Assembly: GCF_002776525.5 (NCBI RefSeq)
Contig: NC_045436.1
Span: 6,053,918 to 6,117,917, forward strand
DNA length: 64,000 nt
Direction of reading: 5' to 3'
Origin: Piliocolobus tephrosceles
Taxonomy: Eukaryota > Chordata > Mammalia > Primates > Cercopithecidae
This document shows positions 1 to 11,400 of this stretch, piece by piece (position 1 is the first letter of the stretch; the number at the start of each line of letters is the position of its first letter). The translations under genes and the position numbers were made by a program. The notes under the pieces were generated by a model. It was not told the DNA's origin. It searched no databases and saw only the letters and a program-made list of their open reading frames with translations.

Positions 1-966
1 AAGGATTTTTTACAACTCTAGGCTTAAGTGGAAAGAGGAAAGTAACCTGAAAATCATTGCCTTGCATTGCCATATGCTCCATGTAAGCACTGAAATTACT
101 CAAGCGGAAGGATTTGGTCTCTTTCTCTGAACCTACACAGAACTTGTCAATTTAATTTAATTTTAATTTATTTTAACCTACAATTTTTATTTTAATTCAT
201 TATCACACCAATATCACAGTGAGAGAGTTGGGCTATCAGAGTGTGTGAAGGTTAATTCCGTATCTATTATTTAAAATATTTCATCAGAAATCTAAGGCTT
301 GGTTAAATGTTCAGCACATAACCGCAGCACATAACCCCAACACATTCTAATTCCAACTGGTCAAATTATTAAAGTCCAAGCAACGTATTGCAGTTTTGTG
401 TTTTTCAATTTATAAAATAAGAAAAATAATATTGACTTCTTTTACCCCTGTACTGAAAGTGTGAACAGAGTTTTACAGACACAGCTTGCTAATTAATTGC
501 TTAACAATCTTGCATTGATTTATGCCACTGTAGCAATTTCATGCTGGTTTTTCCAGTATCAAAGCAGAGGTGTGGCTGTTCTGTTAAAATGACCATTATG
601 CAAGTTCCAACTTCAAACAACTCTGCTTACCAGTATTTGCAAACTGAAACATCCCCTTAAAACCAACGCAAACATGCAGGGGAGGATTTTACATAAATAT
701 ATATAACCTTTACTTGAAGAGATTTTCATTTTCTCCCATGAAGTGTAACAATAGTAAATCCCATTGTTTGCAAATCACTATATAGTAAATGTTTATACTA
801 ACTTCTCATATACTCAAGCCAAAAATTTTTTAAAGCTCCACACTCTTCAACTTCCCCCATAATGTTTCTGATTTAATGGCAAGATTTATAAGCTGTGAAG
901 ATTAGGAGGATCTTATAAAGTATCCAGTCCTTCTCACCTCTCAAAATTTTCTATGGTATTTTTAAT
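1..966. other. AT-rich intergenic DNA
   Basis: No gene or confident repeat seen. T/A-rich runs (TTTAATTTAATTTTAATTTA near 150) and short open frames only. Confidence 0.5.
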
Positions 967-1261
967 TTTTTTTTTTTTTAGATGGAGATTTGCTCTTGTT
1001 GCCCAGGTTAGAGTATAATGTTTCAATCTTGGCTCGCTGCAACCTCTGCCTCCCAGTTTCAAGCGATTCTCCTGCCTCAGCCTCTCAAGTAGCTGGGATT
1101 ACAGGCATACACCACCATGCCCAGCAAATTTTTGTATTTTTAGTAGAGATGGGTTTCACCATGTTGGCCAGGCTGGTCTCGAACTCCTGACCTCAGGTGA
1201 TCCGCCCACGTCAGCCTCCCAAAGTGGTGGGATTACTGGTGTGAGCCACTGCGCCCAGCCT
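967..1261 (-). repeat. Alu, full-length
   Basis: Poly-T at 967-979, then a reverse Alu ending GCGCCCAGCC. It has many substitutions, so it is an older S/J-type copy. Confidence 0.93.
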
Positions 1262-1502
1262 GATTTTGGGAAATTTTTAATAATAAAGCTTAAAAGCTAT
1301 TTTTTCACCTTGGTGGCTACAAGTAGAATTTTTAAAATTAACATTAAATCAAGAAGTTCTTAGTCTCCATTAATTAAGCTTTTTTGATGCCCAAAGTATA
1401 CAGAAGTCTCTTTAAATCTCATTTAAATGATGTCACATGAACTATTTCTTCTTACTTTTGCTGTAGATTGATGCTTTCTGAGACATTTAGAAGCATAAAT
1501 AG

Positions 1503-1678
1503 AGTTGCCAAATAAAATACCAGACATCCAGTTAAATTTGAATTTCAGATAAACAATGAAAATATTTTTAATATGAATATGTCCCAAATATTGCTTGGGA
1601 TATACTTATACTAAATTTCTTTTCATGATTCATCTATTAATAAAATCCAAATTTAACTGGGTATCCTGTGTTTTATAA
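1503..1678. repeat. Palindromic interspersed repeat (DNA-transposon-like)
   Basis: Arms CCAGTTAAATTTG (1528-1540) and CAAATTTAACTGG (1648-1660) are exact inverted repeats. A second, inner inverted pair (TCCCA/TGGGA) lies near the centre. It resembles a common palindromic mammalian repeat starting with GTTGCCA; the family was not named. Confidence 0.6.
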
Positions 1679-1689
1679 AACAGTTTGAA

Positions 1690-2035
1690 GATACTCATGG
1701 ACTATAAAATTCCACCACGTTTAGTGCGCAGTTCAATGGGGTTTAGTATATTCACAGAGTTACTCGACCATTACCACAATATAATTTTAAAACATTGTTA
1801 TCACCCAAAAAGAAACCCTGTGGCTGATCATCAAGCCACTCCCCATCCCTGCTCCGTCATTCTGCAGCCCTGAATGGCCAATAGTTTATTTTCTGTCTTT
1901 ATAGATTTTCCCATTCTGGACATTTCACATACATGGACTCACGAAGTATGTGGTGTTTTTTGTGACTGGCCTCTTTCACTTAGCAGGCTTCCACGGCTCA
2001 CCCATGCTGTAGCATGTGTCGGCGTAGGCTGCATT
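1690..2035 (-). repeat. L1M-type LINE fragment
   Basis: Diverged match to a familiar old-L1 segment read in reverse: TTCACAGAGTTACTCGACCA, AAAAAGAAACCCTGTGG, GGACATTTCACATACATGGA, TTTCACTTAGCA. The two open frames across it are not genes. Confidence 0.7.
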
Positions 2036-2440
2036 TTGATTGGCAAAGCCTGGCACCCCAATCAGAGGCATACAGAACAGAACCCTTTTGCCTACAAGAA
2101 GGCCAAGGACTGATCTTTACCGCCAGACACAGAATCAAACATCCCGGGAGCTGCTGCCAAATCTCTTACTTCTCCTTTGCACTCTCAGAGTTTCTCATTC
2201 TGGATTTGGAGACCTGGGCCCAAGGAAAGCCCCAAGGAAACAGGACTGGGGCGGCTTGTGGAGAAGTCGCTGGGAGGCCAAGGGAAAGGATGAGAAAGGC
2301 GGGCGCCCCAGTTCGGGACCTGAAGCAGCCTGAAACAGCGGTCCGCCTTCCATACTTCCCTAGGGTTTTGGGGGTGGCGTCTGCCCTTCTCTTTTAGATC
2401 TCCCCTTGATGTCCGCTGTCGCCAGATTTTCCCTCCATGG
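2036..2440. other. Intergenic, nothing recognised
   Basis: Moderately GC-rich unique-looking sequence. Two overlapping short open frames have no recognisable product. Confidence 0.4.
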
Positions 2441-2680
2441 AAATACAGTATTATAATCTGAAGGGACCATTATTGGATACGCAGCCTGTGGTTAATCAAA
2501 ATGTGATGATGCCGTGAATGACTGTATGTATACGGGCGTTCGCAAGCATATATGCATGTATACTCCCACACCAATGCCAACACGTATGTATGTGTACACA
2601 CAGATCCCTTCTCCTGCTTTTTACGAAAATTAACTCCTCTAATTTGTCTGCAGAGCTCTTTCAAACCCAGGGAGGAAGGG
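2441..2680 (+). repeat. Copy 1 of a direct duplication (partner 6283-6520)
   Basis: Shares GGACCATTATTGGATACGCA, TTAATCAAAATGTGATGATG, CCCACACCAATGCCAACAC and AGAGCTCTTTC with 6283-6501 in the same order and orientation. Identity is around 85% by eye. The shared part includes only the last ~85 bp of the transposon seen at 6033-6365, plus about 150 bp of its flank. Confidence 0.85.
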
Positions 2681-3424
2681 TAAGTACACGGTGGGACTGC
2701 CTCACCATCCGGGCTTGATTTCGCATCTGCCACAGTTGCTGTTTCCCTACCCTGTCCCCAGCCTTCCCCAGGCCTCAGCTCAGACTCCCCACCGCCACTC
2801 CCTCCCTGCGGATGTCAGCGACCCTCACGGATGTGGCCACGAAGATAGCGCCTCCTGCTCCTGGCCTTGGGAACTGCAGTCCACGCACAACCAACCACTG
2901 CTGTCACCGCGCCAGGACCTTCCTTTCAGGTTAAGGAGGACAAAGCTTTCAAACCTCAGCAAACAGCTCACCCAAATGATTTCTTTCTTTCTTTGTTGTT
3001 GTTGTTTGTTTGTTTGTTTTTCTTTGTGTGACTTGACTTTTTGCCTTCCTCGAGTTAGAGACGTTTACTGCCTTCCCTTGGGCAGAAGGAAGGTGCCTCC
3101 TGAGAAGGGAGGCAAGAGGCCTTGCCTGGCAGGGATTTGAGCCACAAGGCCAGCCTCCCCTTCTACCTTGCATGACAGGACACTCGGTGCTGGCTCGGGA
3201 GAATCCGGGACACCGCCCCACACCCTCTACTTGTAAAACATGTATTTCAAATTCCATGTCGCCTTCCGTTTAAGCCTTCCGCAAAGCCATAGCCAGCATC
3301 CCTAGCTCCCCCGGGCCCCTCATTCCAACATTTCTTTCTCCCACAGAGAAAGTAACCTGGTCTCACCCCAAACTACATGCTCAGCTGGAGGAGTGCATTT
3401 TTATCAAATTAAAAGAAAAAAAAA
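2681..3424. other. Intergenic, mostly unique
   Basis: GC-rich at first, with a TTTC/TTG/TTTG low-complexity tract at about 2981-3020. No gene or RNA recognised. Confidence 0.4.
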
Positions 3425-3711
3425 GTCCGGGCGCGGTGGCTCACGCCTGTCATCCCAGCACTTTGGGAGGCCGAGGTGTGCGGATCACGAGGTCAGGAGA
3501 TTGAGACCATCCTGGCAAACACGGTGAAACCCCGTCTCTACTAAAAATAGAAAAAAAAATTAGCCGGGCGTGGTGGCGGCGCCTGTAGTCGCAGCTTCTC
3601 GGGAGGCTGAGGCAGGAGAATGGCGGGAACCCGGGAGGCGGAGCTTGCAGTGAGCCTACATCGCGCCACTGCACTCCAGCCCGGGCAACAGAGCGAGACT
3701 CCGCCTAAAAA
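3425..3711 (+). repeat. AluY
   Basis: Starts GTCCGGGCGCGGTGG. Y-type positions AGGAGAATGGCG and GGCGGAGCTTGCAGTGAGC. Its tail has expanded into the following GAAA/GGAA tract. Confidence 0.95.
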
Positions 3712-3818
3712 GAAAGAAAGAAAGAGAGAAAGAGAAAGAGAGAGAGAGAAAAAGAAAGAAGGAAGGAAGGAAGGAAGGAAAGAAGGAAAGAAGGAAAGAG
3801 AAAGAAAGAAAAGAAACT
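3712..3818 (+). repeat. (GAAA)n/(GGAA)n tract from an Alu tail
   Basis: About 107 bp of pure purine, with GAAA, GA and GGAA subunits. Confidence 0.93.
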
Positions 3819-3841
3819 AGTAGCTATCGGTCTTCATAAAC

Positions 3842-3908
3842 TTTTTTTTTTTCCCCCAGAGACAGAGTCTTGCTCTGTCACCCAGGCTGGAGTGCAGTAG
3901 CACAATCG
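3842..3908 (-). repeat. Alu 5'-truncated fragment
   Basis: Poly-T then GAGACAGAGTCTTGCTCTG... and it stops after GTAGCACAATC; only the right-end ~65 bp remains. Confidence 0.85.
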
Positions 3909-3997
3909 GAGGTCAGCTTTCATGCAATGCTTATCGAATGCATTTCAGGGGAGTCCCGGCTTGGCTTACTTGTTCCCAGCCTTCAGTTTGTTTGTTT

Positions 3998-4282
3998 GCT
4001 TTTTTGAGACAGGGTCTCACTCTGTTGTCCAGGCTGGAAGTGCAATGGTGTGATCTTGGCTCATTGCAGTCTTTGCCTCCAGGGTTCAAGCGATTCTCCT
4101 GCCTCAGCCTCCTGAGTAGCTGGGACTCCAGGCGCCTGCCACCATGCCTGGCCAATTTTTTTATAGAGATGGGGTTTCACCATGTTGGCCAGGCTGGTCT
4201 CAAACTCCTGGCCTCAAGTGATCCGCCCGTCTCAGCCTCCCAAAGTGCTAGGATTACAGGCGCAAGGCACTGTGCCCGGCCC
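3998..4282 (-). repeat. Alu
   Basis: GTTTGCTTTTTTGAGACAGGGTC to CACTGTGCCCGGCC. Confidence 0.93.
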
Positions 4283-4842
4283 CAAACTGTACTTTCTTAA
4301 GGTGTTGTATTTTTAGTTCCCAATCCACTTCAGATTCCAAATATTTGTGGTTCTCAGGGAGCGGGCTGTCATGCTTTGTGGCTTGGCAGCCCGGAGGCAG
4401 CATTCTCACCTGTCAGCATCTTAGAAGTAAATGAAAGACTGAGGAGCAGGCTCCACGGTGGCTGAGTTTGGGCTAAAGGAAGTGTCCTTTCTTCTGTGCC
4501 ATGGGAACAAGACCAGCAAGCCATGCCACGCATCTGACCCCACGGGGCCACGGAAGCCTCGAGGCTCTGCAGGGGGGCTGCCCACCGGGTTCATCTCTCC
4601 CCAGCCACGGGACTCCTCGGCTTACTCCTGAGAGTCCTGCCCAATTAAGTGAAGAAAATACGAGCATTTCACAAGAATTCATCACGTTCACCAATTAACA
4701 ACCACAAAATCTGTTGGGACTACATGCATATGGTATGGGTAAAAACGAAAAAAACCAAAAACTTAAAAGCGAGAAAGGCATAAAAAACAAGACACAAAGA
4801 CACTGAATCATCTAGATTTACTTTCTTTTTCTTTCTTTCTTT
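4283..4842. other. Intergenic, nothing recognised
   Basis: Unique-looking, with short open frames on both strands at 4369-4698. No family resemblance seen. Confidence 0.4.
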
Positions 4843-5152
4843 CTTTTTTTTTTTTTTTTTTGAGACGGAGTCGATCTTGTCACCCAGGCTGGAGTGCAGT
4901 GGTGCAATCTCAGCTCACCGCAACTTCCACTTCCCGGATTCAGGCAATTCTCCTGCCTCAGCCTCCTGAGTAGCTGAGATTATAGGTGCCCACCACCGTG
5001 CCCGGCTACTTTTTTTTTTTTTTTGTACTTTTCATAGATATGGGGTTTCGCCCTATTGGCCAGGCTGGTCTCCAACTCTTGACCTCAGGTCATCTGCCCA
5101 CCTCAGCCTCCCAAAGTGCTGGGATTACAGGCGTGAGCCACCGCTTCCGGCC
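4843..5152 (-). repeat. Alu with TTTC-bearing tail
   Basis: A CTTT repeat and poly-T precede GAGACGGAGTCGATCTTG. It ends CCACCGCTTCCGGCC, and an internal T16 run lies near 5010. Confidence 0.93.
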
Positions 5153-5462
5153 AATTTACTTTCTATCCATGGGCCCATATGTAAAGATATATATGTGTAT
5201 ATATGTATCTCAGTAATTTCCAAACATATTATAATGAACCCTTATGTAGTTACCTCAGTAATTCCTGAACATATTTCCCTCAAAAGCCCACTTGTAAGGC
5301 ACAAATTACAGTTATTTTACCAATCTACCCATCAATCGTATACTGAACATGCCTACAGTACATAAGGCACTGTGAAACTAGTACCTGAATTAAAAGTACT
5401 GAATGCATTCCTTGCAAGTACATGTAATTCTAAACTATCTCAAAATAAAAATGTTAATTAAA

Positions 5463-5759
5463 ACCAGTGCAGTGTCTCATGCCTGTAAGTCCGAGCACTT
5501 TGGGAGGCTAAGGTGGGTGGATTACTTGAGCCCAGGACTTTGAGACCAGCCTGGGCAACATGGTGAAACCTCACCTCCACAAAAAATACAAAAATTAGCT
5601 GAGCGTGGTGGTGCGAGCCTGTAGTCTCAGCTATTCAGGAGGCTGAGGCCAGGGGATCGCTCGAGCCCAGGAGGTGGAAGCCGCAGTAAACCAGGATTGT
5701 ACCACTTCACTTCAGCCCTTCACTCAGTGACACAGCGAGACCCTGCCTCAAAAAAAAAT
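5463..5759 (+). repeat. Old Alu (J-like)
   Basis: AACCAGTGCAGTGTCTCATG to CCTGCCTCAAAAAAAAA; heavily substituted, with few CpGs left. Confidence 0.9.
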
Positions 5760-6032
5760 TGTTTTTAACTAAAAAATACCGAATTCCAACATTGTAAAGA
5801 AACCAGTGGCCTTATAAACAATGAATTCTCATAGCAAACATTCCTGAGGAAGACAATGGCTCACTAATCCCTTCTACTTGGTAGAATGTTCTAACTTGGG
5901 CTCCGCTCACTGAATCAAAGAGATAAGATCATTTCAGCTGTGTATCATTTACTGGACAGAGCTTATGAGAGAGTAAACCTTGGATATGGAGTGCCTGGGG
6001 GGACTTCCTCAAAGCACCTCTGTTCAATATTA

Positions 6033-6365
6033 CTGCGTCATGTGCGCATAATGACAGGGTATGTTCTGAGAAATGTCTTGAGGCAATACCGTTGTTGTAT
6101 GAACATCACAGCGTACACTTATATGCCTACATGGTACAGCCTACTACACTCCCGGGTGATACGGTGGAGCCTATTGTTTAGGCTACAAATCTGTACAGCA
6201 TGTGACTGTACTGAATACCACAGGCAATTATTGTAACACAGTGGTATGTATTTGTGTGCCCTAAACCTAGAAAAGGTACAGTAAATACAGTATTGTAATC
6301 TCACGGGACCATTATTGGATACGCAGTCTGCGGTTAATCAAAATGTGATGATGCCGTGCATGACT
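6033..6365 (+). repeat. DNA-transposon fossil
   Basis: Contains GTATGTTCTGAGAAATG, GTACAGCATGTGACTGTACT and GAAAAGGTACAGTAAATACAG, which I recognise as a common primate repeat. The ends look inverted (GTCATG near 6036 and CATGAC near 6358). Family name not assigned. Confidence 0.65.
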
Positions 6366-6520
6366 GTGTATGTGTGTTCACAAGCGTATATACATGTATA
6401 TTCCCACACCAATGCCAACACATATATATGTGTACACACAGAGCCCGTCTCCTGTTTTTTACCGAAATTAACTCCTCGAATTTATCTGTAGAGCTCTTTC
6501 AGCTTGAACATCCCAGGAAG
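6283..6520 (+). repeat. Copy 2 of a direct duplication (partner 2441-2680)
   Basis: Aligns with 2441-2680 across the transposon end and the flanking ATGTATATTCCCACACC segment. The right edge is the insertion point of the next Alu. Confidence 0.85.
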
Positions 6521-6829
6521 GGCCAGGAGCAATGGCTCATGCCTGTAATCCCAACACTTTGGGAGGCCAAGACGGGCGGATCACCTGAGGTCACCAGTTC
6601 GAGACCAGCCTGGCCAACATCATGAAACCCCCATCTCTACTAAAAATACAAAAATCAGCCAGGCCTGGTGGCATGTGCCTGTAATCCCAGCTACTTGGGA
6701 GGGGGCTGAGGCAGGAGAATTGCTTGAATCCCAGAGGTGGAGATTGCAGTGAGCTGAGATCACGCCACTGCACTCCAGCTTGGGTGACAGAGCAAGACTC
6801 TGTCTCAAAAGAAAAAAGAAAAAAAAAAT
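6521..6829 (+). repeat. Alu
   Basis: GGCCAGGAGCAATGGCTC to a mixed A/G tail; S-type. Confidence 0.94.
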
Positions 6830-8490
6830 CCCAGGAGAAAAACCCAGGAGGCTGTTTCAGGCTAGTCGGTGTCCCGCTCCACCTTGAGGAAACAGAACAC
6901 AGGACAGGGCAGATCCTTTAGAAAGGGACTTTGTGGATCCACACTGCCAAAGGAAGTGAGCTCCAGTAGGGGTGGGTAGAAAGGGCGTGGTCAAACAGGA
7001 GGAAGCGTCAGGCGGGAGCTGTGAAGGCAGCAAAGTCAGGCTTGGCCATGACTACCATTTCCGCAGAGCAAGGCCCAGACCTGCACGACTGGATTCAATG
7101 GCAAAGTTCTAAAAATACGCTCAACGAAAACGGTCTACTGACCTTCCTCTTATAAGAAATGATTGCAGGTCACAAGGAGGTATTTCAGCCCTCATTTTAA
7201 TGCTCAGAGGAGTCTGCCTTTACATAGTTGACTCTCCTATTTGAGTGTTGAACTTTCGACTTCCCCTTTGTTGAATCCTGACAAAAAAGGGGCCAGAGGT
7301 GAATGAACATGGGAATCCAAGGCTCAGTCTTACAGGAAGTGCGCATCCCATTATCACTTGCTCTTCTGCACATTATCAGACTAGGTCAAGAGAGTAACGC
7401 TACACCCGTCTATAGTTCAACTCTATAGCAAATGCCTACATGGGAACCAGGAAAGCAGAAAAGGGGCCTGGATGGGGCAGAATTCACAGGTGCCTGAGAA
7501 CAGTGCCTCAGGTGCAGAGAAACAGTGCCTGAGTGAGAGAAAGAGGGACAGACAGACAGACGGACAGCCAGAGCTGCAGCATCGACATTGGGCATCCATT
7601 CCAGTTAACTTGCAAAGCAGACACTCCCCATTTTTTAGAGCATGTGGGAAGGAGGCAAGGTCTTCTAAAGAGATTAATTAGCGAAGCTTGTGTGCTTCAG
7701 CACTGTGCTTTGAACAAGTGCATGGAGCTGTGATTAGTGAGAATAGCCTTAAAGGAACAGGAAGGATTCGACTCAGAAAACAAGAGCCAGTAGCACACAG
7801 ACCACTGAGACAGGGGCCGTGCCCTAAGCTGCAACGCTGAAATGCAATCAGCCAATCCTTTATTACAAGGGATAGAAAACCAATATCAAAATATAGAATT
7901 GTTAATGTCCCTCTCTAAATGACCTATAATATTGTCTCGTTTAATTCAGATTTACTCAGCAAATTCCAAAGTGGTAAACCTTTAGGATTCTGGCTTACTT
8001 CTGTGTGTACTACATACAACCTTTGCATAAAATATAATTTACTCCATTCAAGAGAAGCCACATGGTGTATTATAAAGACTAAAACTAAATTCTACAGCTG
8101 TAACAAACATGGAATTAGGTTTCTAACTCACAGAAATTTAGAAATGAGAGAGAAGCCCCACACCAACCCAAATGCCCACAGCAGCAAGAAAGGACAAGTT
8201 ACATCCATAAATGGAAAGAAAACGGACAAACTCTAGTGTGCCAACCCGAGAACCAGAGAGCACGGGCACTTAAAACCTTGTCACAGACCTCCACGACAGA
8301 TGACTGATGGGCTAGGTCTATAAAGGAAGTGCAATTGGAGTTGTTATCTTTGATTTCAAAAAATTAAAAAGTGAGCAAAGAAATTTGGAAATATTTTTGG
8401 CCAAAGGGTCAAAGAAAAATAATTTGCGCCTTCTAGAAAATTGGCTATCTAGAGCAAGTTGCCAAGGAATGTGGGCAATTAAGATGTGTG
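6830..8490. other. Intergenic, no gene recognised
   Basis: 1.66 kb with a small GACAGACAGACGGACAG tract near 7548-7567. A 105-codon open frame at 7919-8236 has no recognisable motif and is likely chance. Confidence 0.4.
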
Positions 8491-8491
8491 C

Positions 8492-8926
8492 TAGGCTGAA
8501 GACTGTCCCCTCCCACCAAATTCATGTCCACCTGGAGCCTGCAAATATGATCTTATTTCGAAATAGGGTCATTGCAGATGTATTTCCAGTTATGATGAAG
8601 CCATACTGGATTAGGATGGGCCCTCATCTAATGACTGTTGTCCCCTTAAGAAGAGGGAAATTTGGAAACAGTCACATAGAGGGAAGAGAGCTGAGATTGT
8701 AGTTATGCTGCCAAAAGCCAAGGAACACCAAGAATGGCCAGCAACTATCAGAAGCTAGGAAGAGTCCAGGAAGGACTGCCCACAAGAACCTTCAGAGAGA
8801 GCTTAGCCTGTGGACACCTTGACTTCAGACTTCTGGCCGCCAGAACCGTAAGAGAATAAATTTATGTGTTGAAAGTCACCCAGTTTGTGGTACTTAGTTT
8901 GGGCAGCCTCTAGGAGACTAAGACAG
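8492..8926 (+). repeat. MaLR-type solitary LTR (MLT1-like)
   Basis: Runs from GCTGAAGACTGTCCC, through AATATGATCTTATTTCGAAA, CATACTGGATTAGGATGGGC and AGCCAAGGAACACCAAGAAT, to AGAGAATAAATTTATGTGTT (poly(A) signal) and CTAGGAGACTAAGACA. No internal gene sequence. Confidence 0.82.
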
Positions 8927-8999
8927 CAAGGTGCTATTCTGCCTAGTTCATTCAATTAGTTCTGACAGTTGCTTTTGAAAACAGTAGATTTTGTTTGTT

Positions 9000-9240
9000 G
9001 AGTGGTTACCATTCTAAGCACTTTCCATGGGTCCACTCACTTAATCCTTACAATAGCCCTCTGAGCTGGGTATCACTATTACCAGATGAGAATATTTTCA
9101 TCTGTTTTTGAAACTCTGTTGTGACAGATGAGAACACAAGGCAGAAGGAAGCTGAGGAACTTGCTCAAGTCCACTCAGCTAGTGCATTTTGGAAAAAGAA
9201 ATTGACTCAGGCAGGCTGACTGCAGATGACGCTCCATTGC
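9000..9240 (+). repeat. MIR
   Basis: Typical order: CTAAGCACTTTCCATGGG, CTCACTTAATCCTTACAATA, GAGGAACTTGCTCAAG, CTCAGCTAGTG, GACTCAGGCAGGCTGACT. Confidence 0.8.
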
Positions 9241-9399
9241 CCATGTGACACACTTTGCAGCCTAAGTCATCCAGATTTGTGGTTTTCACGGAGCAAATGA
9301 TCCAAATAATTCCCTTAGCATCCTTGTGGATAATTCAGGTCACAGGTTAGCACAACAAAATATAGTGGATTTGATGTCTCATTGGTGATTCTCTCCCGC

Positions 9400-9555
9400 T
9401 GTCTTCATATAGTGCTTGTCATTCATTCCCTGACCATACCAGGCCCTCTTATTCACTGGTGCCTTTAAAATAGTTATGCCTGTTCCCTGGAATGTTATTC
9501 CTGGCTTTGGCATTTTAAAATTGCATCTTATCTTTCAGGTCACAGCTCACATGCA
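9400..9555 (-). repeat. L2-like fragment
   Basis: TTCCCTGGAATGTTATTCC and TTCAGGTCACAGCTCACATG resemble the reverse of an L2 3' region. Weak. Confidence 0.45.
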
Positions 9556-9941
9556 ATGGTGTAGTTAAAGACATATGCATCTAACAACAGAGCTTCAAAA
9601 TATATAAAGCAAAACTAACAGAGCTTAAAAGAAACGAGCAAATCCACAATTATAGTTGGAGATGTTAACATGCCTCTCTTAGTAATGCAACCAGCAGAAA
9701 GAAAATCAGCAAGGATTTAGAAGAATTGAACAACACTATCAATCAGCTGGATCTAGTTGACACTGATAGAACACTCCACCCAACAACAAAATACACATTA
9801 TTTTCAACTGCATAGGAAATACTTACCAAGATAGACTATATCCTGAGTCATTAAACAAACATTTACAATTCAAAAGAATTTGTGTGTTAATTGTATAGAT
9901 CAAAGGGAATAAAGAAAAATAAGAAAAAATGAAATAACCTG

Positions 9942-10214
9942 TGGCTGGGTGCAGTGGCTTATACCTGTAATCTTAGAGCTTTGGGAGGTCAAGGTGAGAG
10001 GCTCACTTGAGATCAGGAGTTTGAGATCAAGCTGGGCAACAAAGTGAGACCTCATCTCCATAAAATTTTTAAAAATTAGTTGGGAATGGTGTGCGTGTAA
10101 TCCCAGCTACTTAGGAGGCTGAGGTGAGAGGATTGCTTGAGCCCAGGAGTTTGAGGTTATAGTGAGCTATGATCACACCAATGCATTCCAGCCTGGGTGA
10201 CAGAGTGAAACCCT
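9942..10214 (+). repeat. Alu lacking its tail, fused to the next Alu
   Basis: GGCTGGGTGCAGTGGCTTAT to GACAGAGTGAAACCCTG, then direct passage into the next copy's CTGTAATCCC with no poly-A. Confidence 0.9.
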
Positions 10215-10493
10215 GTAATCCCAACACTTTGGGAAGCCAAGGCGGGTGAATCACCTGAGGTCAGCAGTTCGAGACCAGCCTGACCAACATAGTGAAACCC
10301 CATCTCTACTAAAAAATACAAAAACCAGCCGGGCATGGTGGCAGGTGCCTGTAATCCCAGCTACTCGGGAGCCTGAGGCAGGAGAATTGCTTGAACCCGG
10401 GAGGCGGAGGTTGCAGTGAGCCAAGATTGTGCCATTGAACTCCAGCCTGGGTGACAGAGCTAGACTCCATCTCAAAAAAAAAAGAAATTTAAA
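10215..10493 (+). repeat. Alu lacking its first ~25 bases
   Basis: Begins TAATCCCAACACTTTGGG and ends with an A tail; S-type with GGAGGCGGAGGTTGCAG. Confidence 0.92.
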
Positions 10494-10624
10494 AATGAAG
10501 GTAAAGGAATAGAAGTTATACAAAATATGTTCTTATGTCCTTGGACCATAATGGGATTAAACTAGAAATCAATAACAGAAAGATACTGGGAAAATCCTCA
10601 GACTATTGGAAATAAAATAACTCA

Positions 10625-10830
10625 CTTAATCCATAAAATACCCATGTGAGGTGGATATTATTGTCATCCTCATGTTAGAGATGAGAAGGTGAGGCAGAAA
10701 GAAACTGAGGAACTTGTCCAATTTCACTCGGCTAGTGAGAGCTGGAGTCACAAATTAGACTCAGGCAGGCTGGGTCCTGATCACACTCTGCCATCCCTCT
10801 GACACATGTTGGAGCCTAACTTATCCAAAC
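10625..10830 (+). repeat. MIR
   Basis: CTCACTTAATCCATAAAATA, GAGGAACTTGTCCAATTTCA, TCGGCTAGTGAGAGC, GACTCAGGCAGGCTGGGT. Confidence 0.78.
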
Positions 10831-10889
10831 CAGTGCTTCCACAGATCAGATGATCCAGGCAGTTCACTTGGCTTCATTTGGGATAATTC

Positions 10890-11280
10890 AGGACACTTTT
10901 ACTAGTTATGAAATTCTAGGTTGACAGGTTTTTCCTCCCTCTATAGGCACTTTAAAGATGGTTTTCCATTATCTTCTGCCTTGTTTCTGATCTTTGTTCT
11001 GCTCTATGCAATGTGTCTTTTTCCTTTGGCTGCTTTATCTCTGTTTTTTAGCAATTTGCTGATGATTCTAATTACATGTCAGATATTGTCCCACAATTAT
11101 TGAGGCTCTGCTCATTAAAAAATATATATTTTTGCTCTATGTGCTTCAGCTTGAATGATTTCTTTTCATCTGTCTTCAAATTCATGTCCTTTCTCCTAAA
11201 GTTAAGCCTGTACAATTTTTAAAATTATTTCAGATATGTATTATTCCCTCCTAGAAGATCCATTTGGTTCTTTTAAAGAA
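10890..11280 (-). repeat. Old L1-like fragment
   Basis: GGTTTTCCATTATCTTCTGC and CTCTATGCAATGTGTCTTTT recall a reverse L1M/HAL1 segment. Low certainty. Confidence 0.4.
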
Positions 11281-11289
11281 TCTCTTGGT

Positions 11290-11400
11290 AGCCATTAGAC
11301 TATAACCTCCATAAGGGCAAAGCTTTTTATCCATTTTGTTCATTGCATTATCCCTGTTCCCTAGAACTGGCATAATATCTGTTCATGGACGAACGTGTGA
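11290..11400 (+). repeat. L2 3'-end-like fragment
   Basis: TAACCTCCATAAGGGCAAAG, then CCCTGTTCCCTAGAACTGGC. Confidence 0.55.

Larger units (their letters stand above)
9560..10620 (+). repeat. L1M ORF2-region fragment split by two Alus
   Basis: TCTAACAACAGAGCTTCAAA, ATTATAGTTGGAGATGTTAA, GAACACTCCACCCAACAACA before the Alus; after them TGGGATTAAACTAGAAATCA resumes. It is diverged and its reading frame is broken. Confidence 0.85.

Noticed and set aside
3712..3820. Lys/Arg/Glu-rich open frame
   Set aside because: Translation of a GAAA/GGAA purine tract at an Alu tail.
7919..8236. 105-codon open frame
   Set aside because: AT-rich, no motif, no splice or promoter context; consistent with chance.
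8385..8702. 105-codon open frame
   Set aside because: Most of it translates an MLT1-like LTR.
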